The notes under the pieces: model-generated | Database searches by the model: none | Told to the model about the DNA's origin: nothing | Seen by the model: the letters and a program-made list of their open reading frames with translations, nothing else | Translations under genes and position numbers: made by a program | In this document: positions 1-4,888 of the stretch, in pieces | Position numbering within the stretch: position 1 is the first letter of the stretch | How the letters are laid out: each line of letters begins with the position of its first letter | NCBI GenBank assembly: GCA_021442885.1 | Contig: JABUVA010000017.1 | Coordinates: 54,617 to 60,668, forward strand | DNA from: Methanobrevibacter sp. | GTDB taxonomy: Archaea > Methanobacteriota > Methanobacteria > Methanobacteriales > Methanobacteriaceae | DNA: 6,052 bases | Direction of reading: 5' to 3'

Positions 1-1004
1 AAATATGGCTTTAATTTATCTACATTAACACCAACAGATCCACCAAGCCAAAACATAGCCAATATTAAATATGGCCAGTAATATTTTGGAATGAAAAATT
101 CTTTTCCTTTGTTTAATAAACTTTCAAGAAACCCTGCTCTTTCAACATGAGGTTCCAAGTATCCTTCAAAAAGTTTTCTTTCATCTTCAGTGATATTTAT
201 TCTTTTAGTAATAGTACCATTTTTTAAATCGTTAATAATTTCCTCTGCATGTTCTTGCGCATATTTAAATCTTGAATAAACTCTTCCAGCATTATTAGCT
301 AATATAATAAAAATATCATCATATCTCAATGCAAATAACATTGAAAGATACATTGAAGCTTCTCCATCACTAAGCCCCATAATTTCAATAGGATAGGATA
401 CTGTTTTTTGAGCTAAAGCTGAATTGTCAAATGTTTTACCAGAAGCAAAACCAATCTCAATTCCACCTTTTGTCTTTTTATTGGGGCTTGCAGAAGTTAC
501 TGAATAAAAATGAAATCCATCGAAAGACTCTGGATTATATAAATCCACATCCTTTTCTTTAAAACGATTTAATAAAATATCGGAGTTTTTAATTTTTTCA
601 AGAAGAACTTTTGTTAAATACAACCTTCGCAGATTTAAAACAATGGATTTTGCTTTTTTACTTTTTTCATTTTCTGGAATCTTTTTAGAATTGCCTGTAG
701 TTCCAGATGTTGATATGAAAAATGAAGTTCTTCCAGGGAATAGAATATTTTCTTCACCCTCCGCCATTCTTTCAATATAATCGCTAATGTCATCATATTC
801 AAGTATAGGTACTTTTTCTTGATATTCTTTAATAGAACTAATACTTTCAAAATCAAATTTTTGACCAATTTCAGTGTCTTTAGAATAATTTAAAATATCA
901 AAAAGAGTTTTTTCTTGAACATCATAACAATTTTGACATAATTCTAACCAAAATGGAATTAGTTCTTTGGAATCCATAGATGAGATTTTTTCAAGTAATT
1001 CCAT
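1..1004 (-). CDS. GH3-family acyl-adenylating enzyme (amide/thioester synthetase-like), N-terminal 334 residues, 3' end off the window
   Basis: The open frame reads leftward from ATG at 1004 and is still open at base 3, so the C-terminus is missing. GH3 proteins belong to the acyl-adenylate/firefly-luciferase superfamily: they activate a carboxylic acid with ATP, and the plant members then join it to an amino acid. Seen here: the phosphate-binding loop STSGTTGNSKKIP at residues 98-110; a GH3-type block at about 217-265 (SMYLSMLFALRYDD ... EEIINDLKNGTI), resembling the plant segment with a Y-x-x-x-L core followed by L-x-x-D-I-x-x-G; and WPYLILAMFWLGGS at 309-322, matching the family WP...GGS region. 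Family members usually have 500-600 residues, so roughly 170-250 are lost, including the second adenylate motif. No signal peptide or membrane segment is evident, so it is probably cytoplasmic. The start is fixed by a strong AAGGAGGT six bases upstream. The substrate cannot be predicted. The family call is firm, the reaction is not. Confidence 0.85.
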   Translation of the reverse strand, partial: MELLEKISSMDSKELIPFWLELCQNCYDVQEKTLFDILNYSKDTEIGQKFDFESISSIKEYQEKVPILEYDDISDYIERMAEGEENILFPGRTSFFISTSGTTGNSKKIPENEKSKKAKSIVLNLRRLYLTKVLLEKIKNSDILLNRFKEKDVDLYNPESFDGFHFYSVTSASPNKKTKGGIEIGFASGKTFDNSALAQKTVSYPIEIMGLSDGEASMYLSMLFALRYDDIFIILANNAGRVYSRFKYAQEHAEEIINDLKNGTITKRINITEDERKLFEGYLEPHVERAGFLESLLNKGKEFFIPKYYWPYLILAMFWLGGSVGVNVDKLKPY

Positions 1005-1010
1005 TTAAAC

Positions 1011-1018
1011 ACCTCCTT
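1011..1018 (-). promoter_or_regulatory. Strong Shine-Dalgarno site of the GH3-family gene
   Basis: On the minus strand this reads AAGGAGGT, followed by a six-base spacer and ATG at 1004-1002. It is the strongest ribosome binding site in the window and settles the start of the GH3-family gene. Confidence 0.85.
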
Positions 1019-1056
1019 AAAAAAGTCAATAAATCTTTTCGAATATTTAATTGAAG

Positions 1057-1065
1057 TATACTAAA
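1057..1065 (-). promoter_or_regulatory. Candidate TATA box for the GH3-family gene
   Basis: The minus strand reads TTTAGTATA here. With usual archaeal spacing, transcription would start near 1034, giving a leader of about 30 bases that includes the Shine-Dalgarno site. A second AT-rich candidate, TTAAATATT (1043-1051), would give a leader of about 16 bases. In sequence this AT-rich the choice between them is uncertain. Confidence 0.35.
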
Positions 1066-1451
1066 TCAATGTTACTACTAGGATTTAATTTTCTAAAAAT
1101 TTCCACATTCTGATTTTTATTATAATTCTTTGAAACTAAATAAAAAATACCTTCTATAACATCATATTAATTAAATATATCTAGAACTTAATATAAAATA
1201 TTTTCTAGAACAGTTGATTAGTTAGTATATCTTTTATTTTCCTATCTTCAATCTTTTATATCACCTATACAATCAAAATCCCCGTTTTATCCTATAAATA
1301 CTTTGAAGCAATTATAAAATGCATTATCTAAAATAATTTTTTACTAATTGTATGAGTTATTTAATTTTAAAATAGAATGATATTCAAAAAATACTAGTAA
1401 TATACTATAAAATTTTGAGAAATTAATTAAAAAAATAATTATTTATGTATG

Positions 1452-1459
1452 TTTATATA
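1452..1459 (+). promoter_or_regulatory. Candidate TATA box for the potassium channel gene
   Basis: TTTATATA is a perfect match to the archaeal TATA consensus. It predicts transcription starting near 1483 and a leader of about 70 bases before the channel gene. A weaker box, ATAATATA at 1517-1524, would instead place the start near 1548, almost at the GTG codon, so two promoters or a near-leaderless transcript are possible. Confidence 0.5.
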
Positions 1460-1549
1460 AAATAATAATTAAGATTGAATTAAGAATTATAATCAGACAA
1501 AAGAAGAATTAATAAGATAATATACTTATTAGAAATAATAGCTATTAAT

Positions 1550-1556
1550 AGGTGAT
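1550..1556 (+). promoter_or_regulatory. Shine-Dalgarno match overlapping the GTG start of the channel gene
   Basis: AGGTGAT matches seven bases of the archaeal AGGAGGTGAT ribosome-binding consensus, but the only conventional start codon near it, GTG at 1552-1554, lies inside it. If it works as a Shine-Dalgarno site, the start would fall around 1561-1567, where only ATA (1561) and ATT (1567) are in frame. If GTG is the start, this site cannot serve it and initiation would be leaderless-like or weak. Confidence 0.5.
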
Positions 1557-2697
1557 TAAAATAAAAATTATAGAAGCTATAAAACATATGATAAATAGCC
1601 CTAAACCACAATATATAAAAAATGGGGTTATAATAGCTATTTGTTTTATAATATATGGAGTAGTAGGTTCTATTCTTATAATGCATTTGAATCTTGTTGA
1701 TTCTTTATATTATTTTGTAATCACCATGGCGACTGTAGGGTATGGAGATATTGTACCTAAAACTTTAATTCAAAGGATATTCGCAATTACACTAGCTTTA
1801 GGAGGGTTTGGTTTAATAGCATATATCTTTGGTGTTTTATTAGAAAATTTCCAATATAATATGAGTGTATACTCAAAGGGAGAAAAAATGTATAAAAAAA
1901 TAAAAAACATGGAAAATTATTATGTTATTTGTGGATATGGACGTGTTGGAAAAGTAGTTGTTAGCGAACTTGAAAAAAGAAATCAAAATATTGTTATAAT
2001 CGAAAAAAATGATAAATTAACAGAAGAAATTAACCCTGATAAAAAAACAGTTGTGCTTAATAAAGATGCAACAGATGATGAGCTTTTAAGTAAAGTAATA
2101 TATAAACAATGTAAAAGTGTTATTGTTACAACTGGAAGTGATGTTACAAACTTATTTATTGTATTAGCTATACGAGAACTCCAACCAGATGCATGGGTTG
2201 TCTCAAGGTGTAGCAAAACAGAAAATGTGAAGAGATTATACAAATCTGGAGCTAGCAAAGTAGTCTCACCAGAAGTGATTGGAGGATTAGATCTTTTCTT
2301 TGAAGCTTCAAAACCTCATTTAATTAGACTTACATTAAAACATAATGTTGATGATATTGAAAGAGAAATTAAAATGGTAATTGATAATAACTGTACTATA
2401 GAAAATATAGATTACCATTTTCCAGGTGTTAAAACTCCTTTATCACGTAAAATTGGAGTAATGACTGAAGAAGACATATCTAAGTTTTTATATATTTATG
2501 AAAACGATCCTGAAAAAATGGATGCATTAAGAAATTTATATAACTCTGTTAATGAAATTCATTCCCATTGGGTATCTGGAACAGATAAAGAGTTTATTAA
2601 TAAATTAATAGAAAAAATAGAAAAAACTGACAAGTTAATAGGCATTAACCTTACTGATGAAGAAATAGCTGAAATAACATCAAAATATATTAAATAA
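1552..2697 (+). CDS. Two-helix potassium channel with cytoplasmic RCK/TrkA-N domain (MthK/GsuK-like architecture)
   Basis: A 381-residue membrane protein, expected to be a tetrameric ligand-gated potassium channel. TM1 lies at about 23-45, the pore helix at 50-60, the selectivity filter TVGYGD at 61-66, and TM2 at about 72-98 with candidate hinge glycines at 84, 85 and 87. A linker leads into an RCK domain at about 120-245: VICGYGRVG (125-133) is a Rossmann GxGxxG loop and E151 ends the second strand, the usual ribose-binding acid. DVTNLFIVLAIREL (197-210) and SGASKVVSPEVIGG (232-245) fit TrkA-N. Residues 246-381 are helix-rich and charged, and I do not recognise TrkA-C there. Aligned from memory with MthK, its calcium ligands D184, E210 and E212 correspond to T193, R219 and S221, so a nucleotide is the likelier ligand than calcium. 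Start: GTG is used because the next ATG (1588) has no ribosome site; see the overlapping site at 1550. An internal start at 1888 may make a soluble RCK form. No T-rich terminator follows the stop. Confidence 0.9.
   Translation: MIKIKIIEAIKHMINSPKPQYIKNGVIIAICFIIYGVVGSILIMHLNLVDSLYYFVITMATVGYGDIVPKTLIQRIFAITLALGGFGLIAYIFGVLLENFQYNMSVYSKGEKMYKKIKNMENYYVICGYGRVGKVVVSELEKRNQNIVIIEKNDKLTEEINPDKKTVVLNKDATDDELLSKVIYKQCKSVIVTTGSDVTNLFIVLAIRELQPDAWVVSRCSKTENVKRLYKSGASKVVSPEVIGGLDLFFEASKPHLIRLTLKHNVDDIEREIKMVIDNNCTIENIDYHFPGVKTPLSRKIGVMTEEDISKFLYIYENDPEKMDALRNLYNSVNEIHSHWVSGTDKEFINKLIEKIEKTDKLIGINLTDEEIAEITSKYIK
1878..1890 (+). promoter_or_regulatory. Possible internal translation start for a soluble RCK protein
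   Basis: GGGAG at 1878-1882 is followed by five A and ATG at 1888-1890, in frame with the channel. Initiation here gives a 269-residue protein from Met113, beginning about 12 residues before the Rossmann strand and lacking the pore. MthK is known to use an internal Met107 in the equivalent linker to make free RCK subunits for its gating ring. The motif could also simply be the Lys-Gly-Glu-Lys-Met codons. Confidence 0.4.
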
Positions 2698-2705
2698 GTT
2701 TAATC

Positions 2706-2738
2706 TAAAAATAAAAAAAGAAAGGGAAAAATACCCTT
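2706..2738 (-). terminator. ftr terminator: short hairpin plus T-rich tract
   Basis: On the minus strand, AAGGG (2738-2734) can pair with CCCTT (2726-2722) across a seven-base loop. It is followed by a T-rich run, TTCTTTTTTTATTTTT, ending near 2706. The stem begins inside the ftr stop codon. T-rich tracts are the main archaeal termination signal; the hairpin may add little. No equivalent T tract exists on the plus strand for the converging channel gene. Confidence 0.6.
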
Positions 2739-3630
2739 AGAATAAGTCTTGTAGGTCTATTTTATATGCACCTAAGTTTCCACCAAAGTTACCTGCATCA
2801 ATTTCCAATACACCAGGAACAGTACAAGCAGCTTCAATACCTGCTTTCATAGCAGCACGTACAGATTCTTCATCAGCACCATCAATTACAATTTCAAATA
2901 CACCATGTGCATCTTCTCTGATGTTAGATTCCATACCTTTTTCTTTTAAACCAATACACATTTTTTCATTAGTAGATGCATCTAAGAACTCATAACTATT
3001 ACAACCTACTTTTGAACCAGAAGCAACCATACCTCCAGGGAACGGAGTAATAACTTTAGGGATTGCAGCAATTGCATCAACAGCTACTTCAGCTGCAACT
3101 AATCCGGACATTTTACTATCAGCAACAATAAAGAAGTTACCTCCAGCAACACCTTCTTTGTAACCTAATTTATCTTCAACAAGGAATTCACCAGACATGA
3201 TAGGGATAGCATAAACTTTTCTACCATCAATTTCTATGGTTTCTTCATATCCATCACCGAAGAATTTTAATTTGAAACCTGTTTTAAGTAATTCATCTTC
3301 ATCTTCAAGAAGGTTGAAAACTGCAGTAGTTGGTGCTGTTAAAATACACATACCTACTCTTTCAAGAAGTTCATGATCTAATTTCTTTTTAGAACCATTA
3401 CAAATCATAATAGCGTAACCTGGTCTCCCATCAGGAGTTTCAGTTGGAGGTACGTAACAATCAATACCTGCTTCAGCAGGACATCCAATAACAGAAGTTC
3501 CGTATCCAGTAGCCTCAGTAGCTGCAACATGAGCTAAATTTCTAGTAGCAGCTGTGACAAGTATTCTTGAAACTTTAATACCAAACGCTTCTGCGTAATT
3601 ATCTTTAATATTTACACCATTAATTTCCAT
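2737..3630 (-). CDS. ftr: Formylmethanofuran--tetrahydromethanopterin formyltransferase
   Basis: Ftr (EC 2.3.1.101) is a soluble cytoplasmic enzyme that moves the formyl group from formylmethanofuran to tetrahydromethanopterin, the second step of methane formation from CO2. The 297-residue length is normal for the family (about 296-298). Characteristic segments run the full length: AEAFGIK (13-19), [19 protein letters not shown] (50-68), FFGDGYEE (123-130), GVAGGNFFI (160-168), [14 protein letters not shown] (196-209) and AGNFGGNLG (279-287), ending in DLF as in other Ftr proteins. There are no membrane segments. ATG is supported by AAGGTGA four bases upstream and by the conserved MEINGV N-terminus. 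It has its own TATA box in the 69-base gap after the flippase-like gene, so it is probably transcribed alone. It looks more GC-rich than its neighbours and uses codons such as CCA, GGT and GAA heavily, as expected for a highly expressed gene. No key region is missing. Confidence 0.98.
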   Translation of the reverse strand: MEINGVNIKDNYAEAFGIKVSRILVTAATRNLAHVAATEATGYGTSVIGCPAEAGIDCYVPPTETPDGRPGYAIMICNGSKKKLDHELLERVGMCILTAPTTAVFNLLEDEDELLKTGFKLKFFGDGYEETIEIDGRKVYAIPIMSGEFLVEDKLGYKEGVAGGNFFIVADSKMSGLVAAEVAVDAIAAIPKVITPFPGGMVASGSKVGCNSYEFLDASTNEKMCIGLKEKGMESNIREDAHGVFEIVIDGADEESVRAAMKAGIEAACTVPGVLEIDAGNFGGNLGAYKIDLQDLF

Positions 3631-3634
3631 TATT

Positions 3635-3641
3635 TCACCTT
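3635..3641 (-). promoter_or_regulatory. ftr: ftr ribosome binding site
   Basis: The minus strand reads AAGGTGA, followed by AATA and then ATG at 3630. The site agrees with the start implied by the conserved MEING N-terminus. Confidence 0.7.
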
Positions 3642-3670
3642 ATTTAAAAAAAATTTTGGTATGATGATAA

Positions 3671-3678
3671 TTTATATT
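3671..3678 (-). promoter_or_regulatory. ftr: ftr TATA box
   Basis: The minus strand reads AATATAAA. Normal spacing puts transcription start near 3647, leaving a leader of about 17 bases that just contains the ribosome site. A run of eight T on the minus strand (3653-3646) falls at the predicted start; it could also terminate transcripts arriving from the upstream flippase-like gene. Confidence 0.55.
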
Positions 3679-3699
3679 TTAGAAATAAAATAAACTTTT

Positions 3700-4812
3700 C
3701 TATTTATTTTTGTTATCAAAGTCTTTATCAAAAACTTTACCATCTTCCCCGATTTCCTCAAATTCATCTGCAATTTCTTTAACTGTCTCATCTGCAGTTA
3801 TATTTATAGAAACTTTGTCGAATATAGATTTACCATAATAAGGAACAATACACATTCCTATCATAGTAATCATCCAAAAGGAGATTAATCTCTCAACAAC
3901 AGTTGCAGCAGCACTAATTGAAGAAGAAACGCCTGCCATTGAAAAAAATATAATCATAATTCCATCAATAGCACCAATTCCACCAGGTAATGCTGGTATC
4001 ATCCCTACTAATGACGCCATAATAAATACTTCACCAATGATTATAGGACTAACATGTGCCCCAAATGCTAAAAATACGACGTAAACACGTAAAATCTCAA
4101 AAATCCAAATAATAAAAGATAAAGGAAGTGCATATTTAACTATGTTATTTTTATCGAGCATTATCTGCATTGTTTCTTGGAATCCATCAACAATATCAAT
4201 TACTCTTTTTTCAGTTTTCTCTGAATTTTTTTTATAAAATTTTCTAAGGAGTTTTATTATGAAATTAGAAACCTTTCTACCAAAAGTCTTATTTAGAACT
4301 AAATAAAGTACAACAATTAAAACAACAACAATAGCAATTACTGCTAAAATCAATGTAATAAGTAGCCATAATTCTATCTTAAAATAAAAAGTAACACCAA
4401 TTATGGTTAAAATAGCTAGTATAATAAATGGAAATGTATCTAAAGCTCTATCTGCAATTACAGTTGCTAATGTCTCTTCGAAAGGAAATCCAGAATCTCT
4501 TGATAAAATATAAGCCCTTACAGGTTCACCTCCACCTCTTCCAGCTGGAGTTATATTATTAAAAGCAAGACCTACAAAAGTCATTGGTAGAACCTCTTTC
4601 ATACCTACTCTAATACCTGCAACTTTATTAACAATATTCCATCTAAAAGCATATAAATAACAAACAAAAAATTCAATTACAATAGCTAGTAAAATAAAAT
4701 AAAAATTAGCCTTATTTAAAGCAACCACTATTTGATCAATACCAACTACATAAAGCATAACTGCAAGGATAATTAAACTTATTACAAGAAATATTAAAGA
4801 TTTATGATTCAA
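3700..4812 (-). CDS. Flippase-like / LPG-synthase transmembrane-family membrane protein (UPF0104-type)
   Basis: A 370-residue polytopic membrane protein with about seven or eight hydrophobic segments (near 6-24, 36-55, 73-87, 115-140, 148-173, 228-250, 258-288 and 297-325). Two motifs mark the family: NNITPAGRGGGEPVRAYILS (85-104) and MIPALPGGIGAIDG (271-284). This is the integral-membrane half of bacterial lysyl-phosphatidylglycerol synthase (MprF). Stand-alone archaeal members are usually described as flippase-like and in some species are linked to lipid-linked sugar or glycosylation work. The soluble aminoacyl-transferase domain is absent, so it should not make lysyl-PG. A lysine-rich loop lies at 178-203, and the C-terminal tail (340-370) is strongly acidic with no membrane segment. 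The start is TTG: GGTGA ends four bases upstream, and the next Met (residue 19) is already inside the first membrane segment. No partner gene is adjacent; the substrate is unknown. Confidence 0.85.
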   Translation of the reverse strand: MNHKSLIFLVISLIILAVMLYVVGIDQIVVALNKANFYFILLAIVIEFFVCYLYAFRWNIVNKVAGIRVGMKEVLPMTFVGLAFNNITPAGRGGGEPVRAYILSRDSGFPFEETLATVIADRALDTFPFIILAILTIIGVTFYFKIELWLLITLILAVIAIVVVLIVVLYLVLNKTFGRKVSNFIIKLLRKFYKKNSEKTEKRVIDIVDGFQETMQIMLDKNNIVKYALPLSFIIWIFEILRVYVVFLAFGAHVSPIIIGEVFIMASLVGMIPALPGGIGAIDGIMIIFFSMAGVSSSISAAATVVERLISFWMITMIGMCIVPYYGKSIFDKVSINITADETVKEIADEFEEIGEDGKVFDKDFDNKNK

Positions 4813-4816
4813 AATT

Positions 4817-4821
4817 TCACC
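4817..4821 (-). promoter_or_regulatory. Ribosome binding site deciding a TTG start
   Basis: The minus strand reads GGTGA, then four bases, then TTG at 4812-4810. The nearby ATG at 4823-4821 is out of frame and closes after four codons, so TTG is the supported start of the flippase-like gene. Confidence 0.65.
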
Positions 4822-4855
4822 ATTATTATTTACACTATAATATTTTTTATTAATG

Positions 4856-4864
4856 TTTATATAT
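4856..4864. promoter_or_regulatory. Near-symmetric TATA element shared by the flippase-like gene and trkH
   Basis: The plus strand reads TTTATATAT and the minus strand ATATATAAA. In the plus direction it predicts transcription start near 4887, within about two bases of the trkH ATG at 4889. In the minus direction it predicts a start near 4833, giving a leader of about 20 bases that contains the GGTGA site before TTG. It is the only good TATA match in the 76-base gap that is correctly placed for either gene. Confidence 0.55.
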
Positions 4865-4888
4865 TAATTTAATCAAATTATAAAATTA

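Larger units (their letters stand above)
1005..1551. other. Gene-free AT-rich gap between divergent genes
   Basis: This 547-base stretch separates the GH3-family gene (leftward) from the potassium channel gene (rightward) and must hold both promoters. No intact gene, tRNA-like fold or repeat array was seen. It contains an eight-base direct repeat, TCTAGAAC, at 1180-1187 and 1204-1211 (24 bases apart), and a lone C-rich spot, TCCCCG, at 1279-1284. From about 1050 to 1350 the minus strand is purine-rich. One of its frames gives a protein-like reading interrupted by six stops between 1167 and 1311, with a 39-codon open tail at 1050-1166. That could be a decayed gene or chance. Confidence 0.7.

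Noticed and set aside
635..868. 77-codon open frame on the minus strand
   Set aside because: It overlaps the GH3-family gene in another frame on the same strand, and its lysine/leucine-rich product has no domain character, whereas the GH3 frame carries clear motifs.
1364..1373. ATTTTAAAAT palindrome as an operator or hairpin
   Set aside because: Such AT palindromes are expected by chance in this gap, and it has no position-specific relation to either promoter.
1480..1686. 68-codon open frame on the minus strand, rich in Tyr and Ile
   Set aside because: It is antisense to the channel N-terminus and its promoter region; its composition reflects AT-rich DNA and there is no ribosome site.
1983..2258. 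91-codon open frame on the minus strand
   Set aside because: It lies wholly antisense to the RCK domain coding region, which is strongly conserved in the plus frame.
3700..4812. Full lysyl-phosphatidylglycerol synthase (MprF)
   Set aside because: Only the membrane half is present; there is no soluble aminoacyl-transferase domain, and the C-terminal tail is just a short acidic stretch.
4809..4823. Five-codon frame (ATG to TGA) overlapping the TTG start of the flippase-like gene, suggesting translational coupling
   Set aside because: Its ATG overlaps the GGTGA site of the real gene and it has no ribosome site of its own; best explained by chance.
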